A stretch of DNA of 64,000 nucleotides. Source: Antedon mediterranea. Taxonomy: Eukaryota; Echinodermata; Crinoidea; Comatulida; Antedonidae. Each line of letters starts with the position of its first letter. The stretch's first letter is position 1. The stretch is from the NCBI RefSeq assembly GCF_964355755.1, contig NC_092671.1, positions 24,674,070 through 24,738,069 of the forward strand. Reading direction: 5' to 3'. A program made the position numbers and the translations under genes. Under the pieces are notes generated by a model. It was given only the letters and a program-made list of their open reading frames with translations. It was not told the origin of the DNA and searched no databases. Positions 47,401 to 59,400 of the stretch are shown in pieces.

Positions 47401-50400
47401 ATACAGTATTTATTGTTTTCAGTTTGCCCTCTGTTTTGGATTTTTCTATCTGGATAATGCTAACCATTAGATTGTGTGTGTGAAAACACCCTTTATTGTT
47501 TTCAGTTTGCCATCTGTTTTTGGACTTTTCTATCTGGATAATGCTAATCATTAGATTGTGTGTGTGAATACAGCCTTTATTGTTTTCAGTTTGCCATCTG
47601 TTTTGAACTTTTCTATCTGGCTAATGCTAACCATGTGTGTAAATACAGCCTATATTGTTTCCGGGTTGTCATCTGTTCTAATTTAAGTTATTGTTTTGGT
47701 TGTCAATCCTTTAATAATTTTATTAAATTTGTTTGATTTGCAGGTTGATTCAGATTGTGCTTATGCTTACATATTGCTAGGCCATGAGTATGTATCAACA
47801 GAAGAACTTGATAAAGCCATGTGCTGTTTCAGAAGTGCCATCAGGATTGACTCAAGGCATTACATAGCCTGGTAAATTGATTTTAAGTGGTTAATTAAGA
47901 GCATACCAAAGCCATCAAATCAGCACAGTTTCTGGTGGTAGAACAAGTCTTCTTGGATAAGGATTAAAACTTGTCCAGTGTCTTGTCACTTTAAAGAACC
48001 CAGGACCTTCTTTTAGAAGAGTAGGAGCTATTTTCCCAACTTTATGGTATGAGTTTAGAAAAAATGAAAATATAAAATAGAAGTAAAGAAATATATATGT
48101 TTTAAATGTTTTGTTTTAAACTTGATCTTAATAGGTATGGTACAGGTATGATCTACTATAAGCAAGAAAAGTTTAGCCTTGCAGAGGTACACTTTAAAAA
48201 AGCTCTGATGATAAATCCACAGAGCCCTGTACTCATGTGTCACATAGGAGTAGTTCTACATGCACTTCAACGGCCTGCAGAAGCACTTGAAATGCTCAAG
48301 AAAGCTCTTGTTCTAGACCCTAACAATGCACTTTGCAAGTTTCGCAAAGCATCTATACTTTTTGCTATGGAAAGGTATAAGGTAAGAAATATGTTGATTA
48401 GTAATTTGTTTAAGGTCTTTTTGTACTAATCTGTACCTTCTGTATGTTATGGTGTACCACACTGTAAAGATTCTTAAATCTCTGGAGATGTTGTATTACA
48501 ATTGAGAATGTTGCTAGGCTTACGTAAGCACTGTTAGTGCTCTAACATGTTTGCCACAAGGATAATACCCTCTTTTTATGAGCATGTCCGCAAGTGCGTC
48601 TATGGTTTTAGAATAAAAGTTTTGAATAGTGAAAATGATCTTGTTAGGTGTACTACGAACGATCTGTTGTGATTTTCAAATCTCTTCACTAAACGGGGAA
48701 AAATCCTATTTAGTGTGATTTTCTGTTTTGTTTGTTGGAATTTTTATTCTAAAATAAAGTGATCAATCAATCAATAACATAAGGCATGATTAGGAAATCT
48801 ATTTAATTATTTCCAAAACTTCTTTTTCACTGCTCACCACTGCCCATAAAGCTTGCCCCAAATGTTCTGTTCAAGCCAGCAGGCAAGATATCACTCAGAT
48901 AAGACACGTGTACCAGTTAGGAAACATGTATTTTATTTTTTCTGTAATTTATCTTAATATATCAACAAAATCAAATTGCATACATTATTTTTTGCATCTA
49001 ATTTTCAGACATATTTCTCAGACAAATTTTTACTGATGAGAAAAATTCTAATTTTAATTGATATACAGTATTCTATAATACAGAAAGTATACAAAATGGC
49101 AATCCTGCCACCTGTTTGTTTGCTGTGACTGCATACATTTCATGAAACAAAGCCTATTCTTAATTACTGTGTTCTAAATAAATATGTTTGCAGGCTGCTC
49201 TTGATGAATTAGAAGAACTGAAGCAGATTATTCCAAAAGAATCATTGGTGTATTTTCTTATGGGAAAAGTAAGTATAAAGCCTAAATTAACCTAAAAGGA
49301 ACTACTTTTTCAATTGAAGAGTAGTTGTAGAGTGGTATTTATTTGACTAGCACTGTACCTGACTGTTATTCTTTTCTTTTAAGGTAGAAATAACCTACAA
49401 AATACCCTAAATATTAATTAACCAAATGCTCTAAAATAACCTCAAACTATGAAAGACAAATTAACATGTATGGGTTGTGAATCAGAAACCATTCAGCCAA
49501 AGAACAGAAAACTTTCAACATTATTTTCCAAATGTAATGTCATAAAAGAATACAATTTACTTTAAAGTAAAAATGGTGAGAAAAATGAGATCAATACACA
49601 TAGGACATCCTTGTAACATGATGATGATTACGGTTGATATTTAATTTATGTTCATGCTTAGGTAATTAATGTTATAATCTGTTAGTGTATCACACTATTT
49701 TAAACATGGACCTAACTTCTACTGAAAATTGTAATTGCTATAGGTTTACAAGAAACTTGGTCAAACCCACCTGGCATTGATGAACTTCTCCTGGGCAACT
49801 GATCTTGACCCAAAAGGTGCTAATAACCAGATCAAAGAAGCTATTGACAAACGATATCTACCTGATGAAGATGACTCAGTAGCTGCCATGTATGCAATAG
49901 AGCATGTCACACCTGGTAAGGATCAGTGCTGTAACAGCTATGAGCGGTCATTGGCTAAAGGCTGCTGCTACACTCCAGGACAATAACGATCAATGATAAA
50001 TAGTTAAACATACATTTTTCTGACAGAAAAGAAAAGAAATTAGTAAAGTTTTAATTTTAGAATAATCATTTATGCTGTCTTAAAATAATGCTTAAAAAAA
50101 TACAATTAAATGACATCATGATCAATATATAAGAACATAAAGAGTAAAGAATAATTATTCTTATTCTTTACTCTATGATACGAACAATAAAATTGTATAC
50201 TGGGTGTATACAAATAATATTTTCATTAATGACGCATCAATTTATTATTCTATAGTTCTAGATTAAACCTTTTTGATTCATTTTTTTTTCTGTAGGAAAA
50301 ATGCATATTTATTAACTTATTGTCAATCATTTTCGTCCTAGTGTGGGTCTTAAATCCACAGCTTTAAGGGCCCATGAGCTAGCCCAATGTAACTACCCAT

Positions 50401-50571
50401 TGCCCCCTGCATTAAACCACTGGTAATAAATACTGTTTTGGCTTTAATTTCTTAGGTGTAGTAAGTGAAGAGGAAAGCAACCAACTAGTTGATGATAGTA
50501 TTTCACTTGATAGCCTAGCAGAAGGCGAGCATATGCAGCTACAAGCTAATGAAAGTGATGAAAGTTTATGA
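29118..50571 (+). CDS. CDC27: CDC27 / APC3, anaphase-promoting complex subunit
   Basis: Complete gene, 2502 coding bases, 833 residues (human about 824). Exons: 29118-29141, 30024-30099, 30412-30559, 30974-31099, 31686-31783, 32303-32463, 32915-33138, 34347-34458, 36157-36254, 38504-38585, 38966-39173, 41073-41245, 41785-41937, 45825-45905, 47744-47871, 48135-48381, 49194-49268, 49744-49915, 50456-50571. All sites are GT-AG and all phases match. CDC27 is a homodimeric TPR scaffold of the APC/C ubiquitin ligase; in known species it binds the Ile-Arg tails of CDC20/CDH1 and APC10. An N-terminal TPR block, a Ser/Thr-Pro-rich middle and a long C-terminal TPR superhelix are all recognisable. It is head-to-head with the Kazal gene, 2.8 kb away. 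Confidence 0.97.
29142..30023 (+). other. CDC27 intron 1, rich in TAGGCCTA palindromes
   Basis: Contains a cluster of TAGGCCTA/CTAGGCCTAG at about 29265-29730 and a short 5S-like fragment, TACGGCTTTACCACGTTA, at 29759-29776 that matches 17 of 18 bases with the start of the 5S-derived SINE at 31.89 kb. Confidence 0.6.
31887..32190 (+). mobile_element. 5S rRNA-derived SINE in CDC27 intron 5
   Basis: 31887-32001 follows 5S rRNA from ACGGCCTTACCAC through CTTGGATGGGAGACC and CTGGGAATACCGGGTGCT, which includes the internal RNA polymerase III promoter (A box about 31934-31946, C box 31962-31976). The middle differs from 5S (for example CCGGTTCTCGTCAGATCACC). It runs directly into a non-5S tail to about 32190, as in SINE3-type elements, and not into the usual T-run of a 5S gene. 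Confidence 0.8.
32915..39173 (+). CDS. CDC27: CDC27 exons 7-11: disordered middle region
   Basis: Encodes about residues 212-452. It is low in hydrophobic residues and rich in Ser, Thr, Pro, Lys and Gln. Conserved islands found in vertebrate CDC27 are kept: RGLLGG, SPLTPRFGF-type (here split by an intron as SPLTP-S-FGFLPLE), VFSMSGN, LRRSSRLF and QARLLNFQKASA. Several S/T-P sites (MVTPD, YSPLTP, ENTPT, YITPSS) are candidate mitotic phosphorylation sites. In other animals CDK phosphorylation here recruits CDC20. Confidence 0.93.
33139..36156 (+). other. CDC27 introns 7 and 8
   Basis: Apart from exon 8 (34347-34458), no coding sequence. TGACCT-n6-AGGTCA at 33343-33360 is a perfect short palindrome. 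The area around 35640-35790 ends in A-rich and TAA runs and may be a retroelement tail. Confidence 0.45.
36476..36592. repeat. Foldback element in CDC27 intron 9
   Basis: Arms of about 53 bases, including GGTGAATGATGAAAGGTTAT and its complement, flank a loop of about 10 bases (GAGGCAAAGCCGA). The two arms pair almost perfectly and would form a very stable hairpin in the pre-mRNA. Related to 17390-17560. Confidence 0.85.
37954..38276. repeat. 21-bp minisatellite, about 15 copies
   Basis: Tandem CCCCATGTATACGGCACCGTA with one variant (CGCACC at about 38160). Because 21 is a multiple of three and the unit has no stop codon in most frames, it creates long overlapping open frames on both strands; these are artefacts. 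CDC27 intron 9. Confidence 0.97.
39438..39594. mobile_element. Short inverted-repeat element (MITE), copy 2
   Basis: Ends AGCGCTGTCTACACTATCAA and TTTGATAGTGTAGGCAGAGC, the same terminal sequence as 8665-8816. CDC27 intron 11. Confidence 0.75.
39885..40376. mobile_element. 492-bp MITE with TTGCGCAA motifs
   Basis: Perfect terminal inverted repeats of about 31 bases beginning TGTTATGCGCGATTTGAACG, flanked by ACTG on both sides (39881-39884 and 40377-40380), a likely 4-bp target duplication. At least eight TTGCGCAA palindromes crowd the two ends, as transposase-binding sites might. No open frame, so it is non-autonomous. CDC27 intron 11. Confidence 0.85.
40540..41072 (+). other. CDC27 intron 11, 3' part
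   Basis: TAGGCCTA clusters at 40570-40780, then a short match to the foldback family near 40965-41030 (ACTCATAAACATCAGTTATTTG). Confidence 0.45.
41073..50571 (+). CDS. CDC27: CDC27 exons 12-19: C-terminal TPR superhelix
   Basis: Encodes about residues 453-833. TPR helices follow one another: EGLMSLLRDMGKAYSSLCQF, HHYNTGWVLSQVGKARFELA, then GNCFSLQKEHDIAIKFFQRA, LLGHEYVSTEELDKAMCCFR, GTGMIYYKQEKFSLAEVHFK, then KESLVYFLMGKVYKKLGQTH and DLDPKGANNQIKEAIDKRYL. This groove binds the C-terminal Ile-Arg tails of the APC/C activators. The end is an acidic tail, NESDESL, comparable to ESDEF in vertebrates. Stop TGA at 50569-50571. Confidence 0.96.
42558..43610. mobile_element. piggyBac-like non-autonomous element, 1.05 kb
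   Basis: TTAACACTTTGACTGCCA at 42558-42575 and its exact inverse TGGCAGTCAAAGTGTTAA at 43593-43610. TTAA at both ends is the piggyBac target duplication. The right end carries a tandem duplication of AAACGAAGATCTTCGTGTTT (about 43527-43606), itself palindromic around AGATCT. No transposase frame. CDC27 intron 13. Confidence 0.82.
44690..45140 (+). other. GC-richer island in CDC27 intron 13
   Basis: This stretch is less AT-rich than its surroundings. It contains a 39-codon frame (ATG at 44786) starting MTPLLFWVMVFLFGIAELLL, which looks like a signal or membrane segment, and an overlapping frame (44941-45144). No domain or splice structure links them; a retroelement or processed fragment is possible. 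Confidence 0.3.
45462..45640. repeat. Cluster of nine CGTATACG palindromes
   Basis: Perfect CGTATACG at 45462, 45473, 45504, 45526, 45587, 45598, 45607, 45622 and 45633. Two groups flank a plain centre (45534-45586). Probably a small inverted-repeat element or a protein-binding array. CDC27 intron 13. Confidence 0.8.
46251..47680 (+). repeat. 83-bp tandem array, about 17 copies, with splice-like motifs
   Basis: Each unit reads TATTGTTTTCAGTTTGCCCT, then a CTGTTTTGGACTTTTCTATC stretch, GGATAATGCTAACCATTA and a TGTGTGTGTGAATACAGCC end. The units differ by few substitutions. The array fills most of CDC27 intron 14 and ends about 60 bases before the true acceptor at 47743. Open frames across it are by-products of the repeat. 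Confidence 0.95.
48382..49193 (+). other. CDC27 intron 16
   Basis: No coding sequence. About 48520-48775 ends in AAAATAAAGTGATCAATCAA, resembling a LINE 3' tail with a short repeat. Confidence 0.4.
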
Positions 50572-50672
50572 CGATGATGTAACGATAGTGACAGCATACT
50601 ACGAAGAGTATTGTACCACCATAATGGTGCTAATTAAACTCCCTATGTTGGTGAAATTCAACAATGTTGTCC

Positions 50673-50678
50673 AATAAA
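50673..50678 (+). terminator. CDC27 poly(A) signal
   Basis: AATAAA 102 bases after the stop codon; the nearest canonical signal. Confidence 0.65.
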
Positions 50679-50699
50679 ATATCCCTAAGTTTCTCAAAA

Positions 50700-51714
50700 T
50701 TTTATTATTATTTAAGAGTAAATGATATTCAGGTGTTTTTTTTATATATACAATGCTTAGAAACAAATTATACTTTCTTTCATAATTAGTTTTGAAAACT
50801 GATCATTACATTTAAATTGTGATGTGACTGGTTGTTTAATTTCATAATATTTGATAATTACATTATAGTCCTAAATACTCCTTGAATAAGTATAGCCTAG
50901 CAATTGGTGCTTAGATTATAGCCATGGTAATGATGAAAAATCCATTGCTTGGTGCAATATTTGAATACAAAATAATGTATTGCATTTTTTTGTAATCTCA
51001 ACTACTGAGTATCTGAAAATAATCTTCTATTCATATTGCTTTTGTTTTCACATTTGATGATAATTTAAACATCTATTGAAACTCGAGGATAGAAATCTGC
51101 AGAATTAACAGAAATTAACAATATTTTAGTTTACTATTCCAAAATCTACAAATTATTTTTGATAGGCTAAGAGTGCCAATTTTTTTTTAAATTAAAATAT
51201 ATGACTGACATAAATGTATCACTTGTTTTAAGTTCATTTCATGGAAATCTGAAAATGCTTAAACAAATCATGTTTAATTATTGAATTAAAGAATGAAATG
51301 AAATAATTTTGAATAAATCGAATCAAATGTAATAACCGCAGTTAAAATATTGAAAAAGTAGATATATGATATAATTATACATCAATGTTGAATTATTCGT
51401 CTTAGACTAGAAGTTAAATATAATGAGATGCGTATAGTAGTTACAAACTGAATGTGGACAGTCTGCAGAAATTGTTCAAATTACTTATATTAGTAAGAAG
51501 CAAAATAGTTTATGCTAAAGCTCTAATTTTAATCAGTAATTTTGAATTGAACTAAGCAAGCTATATAGAAAACTAGATGTTTATTGGAAACAAACAGCAA
51601 CTTACTGGCAAACTCTAGCAAATATAAAAGATTTATTGAATTATCAATTATTAATATATATATCTCAATACAGTCAGATTATTGCTAGTTGCATAGCTAT
51701 TTGAATTCTAGTGA
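50700..51714. other. Intergenic region after CDC27
   Basis: AT-rich; no gene or repeat seen. Confidence 0.5.
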
Positions 51715-51925
51715 ATTCTATGTATGGCATTTGATTTTGTTTCTATTCCAGGTGACTCTATGATATAGTTATTACCATCTTGATTCATGTTTGCTGGTTT
51801 TGTTTCTATTCCAGGTGACTCTACGATATAGTTATTACCATCTTGATTCATGTTTGCTGGTTTTGTTTCTATTCCAGGTGACTCTATGATATAGTTATTA
51901 CCATCTTGATTCATGTTTGCTATCC
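51715..51925 (-). repeat. 63-bp repeat, three copies, open on the minus strand
   Basis: Three near-identical 63-base units. On the minus strand each encodes MNQDGNNYI[I/V]ESPGIETKPA, 21 residues, without a stop in between. The frame runs from about 51914 to 51708. It could be a repeat-containing exon or simply a minisatellite whose length is a multiple of three. No flanking exon was recognised. Confidence 0.6.
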
Positions 51926-52035
51926 TCAGTGGATATTGTAAAAGTGATATGTCCTATCTTTTGAACTGAAATTTCTGGATCCAATATTCTTATATTTTAA
52001 TTAAGACCTAAAGGATATATAAATTAATATATATA

Positions 52036-52100
52036 TATAAATCCAAAGGCAAATTACTGAAAAAATGACAATGCTGTGGGTATCAGTGGCTGGATTAGTA
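52036..52100. repeat. Dispersed repeat, inverted copy of 19857-19920
   Basis: AATCCAAAGGCAAATTACTG, then CAATGCTGTGGGTATCAGTG matches the complement of the 19.86-kb segment almost base for base. It is flanked by (TA)n on both sides. Confidence 0.75.
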
Positions 52101-53400
52101 TATATATATACTAATGCTCTTGACCTAATATTCAATACACACTATAGTAATTAAACTGTAGGAATTAAAGTTAATGAATGAATTTAACTGTTAACCTTGC
52201 TAGATTATTGCATTCTTTCTAATTTGTGCCAGAATGCATAGTGTAGCAGTATAAAATTAGACACCCCCAATGTTCTACAAACACTCCCTTACTAATTTAT
52301 TGTTTGTAAAAATGATATTAGGACATAGGTTGTATAGCAATTTATCAAAGTAATGTTTTATTAAACTGAATATATAATTGCAAAAAACAAAATTAGTTTT
52401 AAACTGTTTATACAATATTGTGTGTGTGTCATAATATACTTTGATATCTTTTCTATAATTATATTTTATGTTAATTTGATATTAGTGATAAGAAATATTA
52501 TGTTAATATGTTATAATATTGTTATTAATTTACTATCTAGCTTTTTGTAGGTTTTTTTTTTTAAATTTAAAAAATACAATCACTTGTTCTCTAGAAGATC
52601 TAAAAAAATGTTATGATGTTACTTTAAAATGTAATCGAGCATTTTGAAAATGAAAATTGGTGATTTTACCATGTACATACATTTCTGATGAAATTATAAG
52701 GCAGATTTAGACACCATAAAAAATACACAATAAAAACATACACCTTTTAAAACATGAAAAATTGACATCAACACATTAAACACAAATGCTTTGGCGGGAA
52801 TATGTAATGAAGGTACTATACACCTACTTAACTGCGCAACATGTACCAATAAAATAAAGAGCAGTATTTGTATCAAGACATTGCAATACATTGAAACAGT
52901 TGGAGTAGATTGTATATAACATTATGTTGTTTATTCAAAAGACTGTTTAAATGGACATTTGATGTGTGTATGTTGTACGAAAAAGTAGCAAAATAAAAAT
53001 ATCTGTGTTAAAATCATCATTTATTTGTAGCAGTATCTTTTTATATGTTGTAACCAACTAGTATAGCTATTTTCAACACTATATTCACATACAGTAGATT
53101 GGTTCAGCTTCCATTTCTTCCCAACTCGAAACGATGTCACACAACGTTGTTGACTGATCGCGTGTTCACCATCTATAACTGTTCTTCTCCGCGTATCAAG
53201 TTTGACCACTGCCTTTTTTTAATAGCCTAGCTTCCTGGCCTAGCAATTGTCAATGATTCACAATGAATAACTTTAATAAAATAATGAATGTTTTGTATTC
53301 ATTGACAATTTTTCAAATCATGAAATACTCTCACCAGCACTCATAAACAATCATTATTTGTATACTAATTTACACATACTACAGTATGGTATGGACCATA
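52101..53400. other. AT-rich intergenic region
   Basis: No gene seen. A fragment of the foldback family (AATGTTTTGTATTCATTGAC) lies at about 53284-53310, just before the large array. Confidence 0.45.
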
Positions 53401-53411
53401 CCAATTACAAA

Positions 53412-54940
53412 CTAGAATTTAATTCGTCACTTTGACGAATTATAGGTGATCATTTTTATCATTAATAAAATTAACATTTTTTAAACATGCACGTACGTTA
53501 ACATACAATACGTAAAAAGTTGATGTACGCCATCCTATGACATGATGCATATACACTTATAGCGCTGAGTTGTACCTATTATCTGTCATACACAATATGT
53601 ACAGTATATACTGTATATCTATATACAGTGTAGCATAGGTGAAATTACGGGACCCACATCAAGTTCTAATTTTTGGTATGATGGAATTATCAAAATAAAC
53701 TCAAAGATGACAATTTCGAAAGATAATGAATTGAGCAAATAAATATAAGAATTGGAAGAGACTCTGGCACGTAGAAGCGCTGTGCGCGCTCTTTGAAATT
53801 TGTATAACTTTGACGAAAAAGATGAAAAAACTACTTTTTAACTTCATCTGGCCATATGTTAACGTCACAACATCCGATAGGCTTGGTTTTTATATGAATT
53901 CATATCTACATTTCATCAGCTTTCATAATAAATTATAATCATCAAGGTAACCTTCAATTCTGAAGAGCTGTTAGATATTCAAATTTACGGCGAAGGTGAA
54001 ATTACACGATCTACGTTATGCAAGATTTTACGCGTGATGACGTCATCAAATTGAAAAAAATGACAACTTATAAGAACGATAAATAATTAAGCAAGCACAC
54101 ACTGAAATTTGTGCAAAAATCGAGCTCAAATAGCGGAGATGCGGTCTATTGAATGTGATAACCTACACAAAACGGAAAAAAATCCTAATTTTTAAATTCA
54201 AGTGGCCATTTGATGACGTAATACCATTTTGTACGTCTAATGTGTATATACATTTATATCTACAACTCAATGGCTTCCCGAATAAGTTAAAAAACTTAGG
54301 GGTCATCGTGCATTCTGAAGAGTTATTTTCATTTTAAAAATGCCTTATTTTTCACCATTTTCAGAACTTTTGTGAAATTAATTTGCGCATTTTGACATTT
54401 TGAACCTGCTCGTATAGCGTTATTTTAAGTCGGAACTGACTCAAATTTGGTTAATGTACTAAGGATGGTGAGTAGAATGCGATTTCTACAAAAAAATCGT
54501 ATTTTTACGCTTTTTAAGTATCGCGCGCGCAAAAACGTGTTTTTGCGCAGTAATTTTTTGAAACACGCAAATGGCCCAATTCATGCTCTAAATTGATCAA
54601 AACTTAATTTTGAGCCTTTTAAATTTTTAACGCGCGATTTCACGCGCATGTCTATACGTGCGCGTGCGTTTTTATTTGCTAATATTTTTTACCTTGACCT
54701 GAAATTTACGTGTAGTGAATTTCATAAATATGTGATAATGAATTATGGACATATGATTGATAATGTGATTTCACAAAATGGCGTATACGTGACGTCACGG
54801 ATGAGTAATCACGCTGAAAAGCTTATTATGGCTAAGTTAAAGTATTTGAAAGACATTGTGAAATTTTTGTGATCATTGTTATTCAACTTTTTGAGATAAT
54901 TGCTAAACAAAAAGTGTACAGAAAGAAGAATAACTAGACA
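53412..54940. repeat. Array module A, copy 1
   Basis: Begins ACTAGAATTTAATTCGTCAC with hairpin AATTCGTCA-CTT-TGACGAATT (53421-53441). Two internal monomers start at about 53638 and 53994, 356 bases apart. Ends GTGTACAGAAAGAAGAATAA. Module A copies 2 and 3 are at 56497-58028 and 59683-61205. Confidence 0.85.
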
Positions 54941-56496
54941 TGTAACTCGTCACTTTGACGAGTTTGGTTATCCGCCGCGCAAGTGGTGCAACATTAACAT
55001 TAAGGGGATAGGTTGAGGACAAAAGGAAGTGTTCACGTTGGCATTATGACCTGAACTGAAGAATATGATATGTTGTTATTGCTGAATTTTATTATTTAAA
55101 TTCATATATAGTATACACAGTATAATCTGTATCCATATCACATACAGTGTAGAATAGGTGAAATTACGGGACCCGCTATTTGTTGCAATTTTTAACATGT
55201 TGACGGTTTTAAAATGAAACGCGAAGGTAGCAATTCCGAAAGGAAATTATCTCAGCAACAACGTATTAGCGTGTAGAAGAAATTTGAATACGTGAAATAT
55301 TGATGCGCGCTCTTTTAAATGTAATGAATTTTGACGCAAAAGATGAAAATACGACCTTTTTTATTTAACTGGCCATATGATGACGTCAAAACATCCCATT
55401 GGCAAAATTTTTACATAATTTCGTATCTACAATCCAATAGCTTCCAGAAAAAATTTTAATCGTGATTATCACATTTTATTCTTACCAGCTATAACAGATT
55501 AAAATTTACTGTAAAGATGAAATTGATGCCACACGTGATTTAAATTTTTAGGCATGATGACGTCAAAAAAATTAAAATATTTTTAACTCATGCGAAAGAT
55601 ACTTGATTGACCTAGACAATATCAAAATCGGGGTGAAAATAGAAAACGGATAAGTGGAGATGCGCTCTATTCAATGTGATGAGCTATGACGAAAGATACA
55701 AAAATCCTAAATTTTATATTCGCGTGGCCATACGATGACGTCACAATGTCCGGTTAGCCATATTAATACCTGATCCGATATCTACAACTCATCTACTTCC
55801 AGAATATGCCATCCACAAAAAGTTGACCGTCTAGTTTAGAAATTACGACTGTTTAAAAAAAGGCATATTTTAAACGAATTTTTTAACCTTTTCATAAAAA
55901 ACGCGCGCAAATTGTCCAATTCGACGTGCTCGTATGACGTATCTTTAAGTCGAAATTGTTTAAAATTTGGTAAAATTACTAGAAAAGGCTGGAAAAATAT
56001 AAATCACGTGAAAAAAGTACGTTTTCAATACTACGTGCGCACCGCACACGTAAAAATGTGCGCACGCGTGGGAATTTTTGACATGCTTAAAACGACATGA
56101 AACGCGTAGAAAGTTGATTAGAAATTAATTTTGCGCATTTTTAAATTTTAAATGCGCGTGCGCGCGTAACTTTGTGTAGAACACGCAATTTTTTTCAACA
56201 GAAAGTTAGCGCATGATATAAATTAAACTTTTGCAAAGTTTCAAGTTGAAATGTTTTTTGGTTGTCGAGCTATGTTAAATACGACAAAATCGTTAAATCG
56301 CGCGTAAGTCACGTTGCGCAATTGTAAAAGTCATGAAAAGCTTCGCTTGACGACGTTACGTAAATGTCAATATGTTAAGATAGTTACCGAAATGTTATGT
56401 TTGCGAGTTTTAGAGAAAAGCGTTACACAAAAATCATACAGGTTGATTTCGTACAATCACAAGAGGTTATCCTGCAACTTCGTTGCGGATAACCAA
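54941..56496. repeat. Array module B, copy 1
   Basis: Hairpin AACTCGTCA-CTT-TGACGAGTT at 54944-54964. Two internal monomers start at about 55158 and 55520. It ends with a GGTTATCC...GGATAACC hairpin at 56465-56494. Other B copies are 58029-59682, 61206-62340 (shortened) and 62341-63817. Confidence 0.85.
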
Positions 56497-59400
56497 CTAG
56501 AATTTAATTCGTCACTTTGACGAATTATAGGTGATCATTTTTATCATTTAAATGAAATTAACATTTTTTAAACAAGCACGTACGTTAACATGCGTTCGTA
56601 AAAAGTTGATGTACACCATCCTATGAAATGATGCTTATACACTTATAGAACTGAGTTGTACCTATTATGTGTCATATACAATATGTACAGTATATTGTAT
56701 ATCTATATACAGTGTAGCATAGGTGAAATTACGGGACCCACATCGTGTTCTAAATTTTTGGTATGATGGAATTATCAAAATGAACTCGAAGATGACAATT
56801 TCGAAAGATAATGAATTGAGCAAATAAATATAAGGATTGGAAGAGAATTTGACACGTAGAAGCGCAATGCGCGCTCTTTGAAATTTGTATACATTTGACG
56901 AAAGAGAGAAAAAAACTACTTTTTAACTTCAACTGACCATTTCATAATGTCACAACATCCGATAGGCCTAATTTTTATATGAATTCATATCTACATTTCA
57001 TCAGCTTTGATAATAAATTATAATCTTCAAGGTCACCTTTAATTCTGAAGAGCTGTAAGATATTCAAATGTATGGTGTAGCTGAAAATACACGACCTTGG
57101 TTTTTCAAGTTTTTACCCGTGATGACATCATCAAAATAAAAATGTTGACAACTCATGAGAAAGATAATTAATTGAGCAAGCACATACTAAAATTTTTGCG
57201 AAAATTGGGTTCAAATAACGGAGATGCGCTCTATTGAATGTGATAACCCACACAAAAAGATAAAAATTACTAATTTTTAAATTCAAGTGGCCTTTTGATG
57301 ACGTCATATCATTTTGTACGTCTAATGTGTATATACATTTATCTCTACAACTCATTTACTTCCATATTAAGTTAAAAAAATTTGGGGTCATCTTCCATTC
57401 TGAAGAGTTATATTCATTTTAAAAAGGCCCTACTTTTTACCATTTTTAGCACTTTGTACAATTAATGTGCGCATTTTGTCATTTTTAACGTGCTCGTATA
57501 GCGTTATTTTAAGTCTGAATGGACTCAAAGTCGTAGAATGTACTAGGGATTATGAGTAGAATGTGATGTATACATCAAATTTTATTTTTTACGCTTTTTA
57601 AAAATCGCGTGCGCAGAAACATGTTTTTGCGCAGTAATTTTTTAAAACACGCAAATGGCCTATTTCATGCTCTAAATTGATCAAAACTTAATTTTGAGCT
57701 TTTTAAAATTTTTACGCGCGATTTCACGTGCATGACCTTGAGACGCACGAGTTTTTATTTGCTAATATTTTTTACCTTGACCTGAAATTTACGTGTAGTG
57801 AATTTCATAAATATGTGATAATCAGTTATGGACATATGATTGATAATGTGATTTCACAAAATCGCGTATACGTGACGTCACGGTAGAGTGATCACGCTGA
57901 AAAGCTTATTATGGCTAAGTTAAAGTATTTGAAAGACATTGTGAAATTGTTGTGATCATTGTTATTCAACTTTTTGAGATAATTGCTAAACAAAAAGTGT
58001 ACAGAAAGAAGAATAATAACACTAGACATGTAACTCGTCACTTTGACGAGTTAGTTATCCGCACGACAAACGCCACGTGCACGTCATACGTTAGAATATT
58101 GCACACAGAAAAAAATTATGGCATTATGACCTGATCTGAAGAATATGATATGTTGTTAGTGCTGAATTCTGTCAATTTTGTGTCATATAGTATATACATG
58201 AAAACAGTATAATCTGTATACATGTTACATACAGTGTAGAAGAGGTGAAATTACGGGACCTGCCATTTATTCAAATTTGTAACATGGCGACGGTATCAAG
58301 ATGAAACACTAAGATAGCAATTTCGGAAGGAAATTATCTCAGCAACAACATATTAACGTGTAGAAGAAATTTGAATACGTTTAATATTGATGCGCGCTCT
58401 TTTGAATATAATGAACTATGACGAAAAATATGAAAATACGACTTTTTTTATTCAACTGGCCATATGATGACGTCACAAGATCCGATTGGGAAAATGTTTA
58501 CATAAATTCGTATCTACAATCCAATAGCTTCCAGAAAACGTTTTAATCATGATTATCACGTTTTATTCTGACGAGCTATAACAGATTGAAATTTACTGTA
58601 AGGACGAAAATAAGTGACCCACGTTATTTACATTTTTAGACATGATGACGTCATAAATATTAAAATATTTTTAACTCATACGAAAGATAGTTGATTGACC
58701 TAGATAATATAAAAATCGGGGTAAAAATGGAAAACAGATAATTGGAGATGCGCTCTATTAAATGTCATGCGCTATGATGAAAGATACAAAAATCCTATAT
58801 TTTATATTCGCGTGGGCATACGGTGACGTCACAATGTCCGGTTAGCCATATTAATGCATGATTCAAAATCTACAACTCATTAACTTCCAGAATATGTAAT
58901 TAAAAAAAAGTTCTCCATGTAGTTTAGAATCTATGACTGTTTAAAAATAGGCATAATTTTGACGAATTTTTGAACTTTTTCACCAAATACGCGTGCAAAT
59001 TATCTAATTCGACGTGCTCGTATGACGTAATTTTAAGTCGAAATTGTTTAAAATTTGGTAACATTACTAGAAAAGGCTGAAAAAACATAAATCACGCGAA
59101 AAAAATATGTTTTTAACGCTACGTGTGCACCGCGTGCGTAAAATTGTTCGCGCGCGTGGGAATTTTTGACATGCTCAAAATGACATGAAACGCATAGAAA
59201 GTTGATTAGAAGTTTATATTTCGCACGTTAAAATTTTAAACGCGCGTGCGCGCGTAACTTTTTGTGAAACATGCTATTTTTAATCCATAGAAAGTTTGCG
59301 CTTGATATGACTTAAATTTTCACAAAGTTTCAAAACAAAATTATGTTTGGTTTTTAGTCTATGATCAATCATTGAAATTCATAAAATCGCACGTAAGTCA

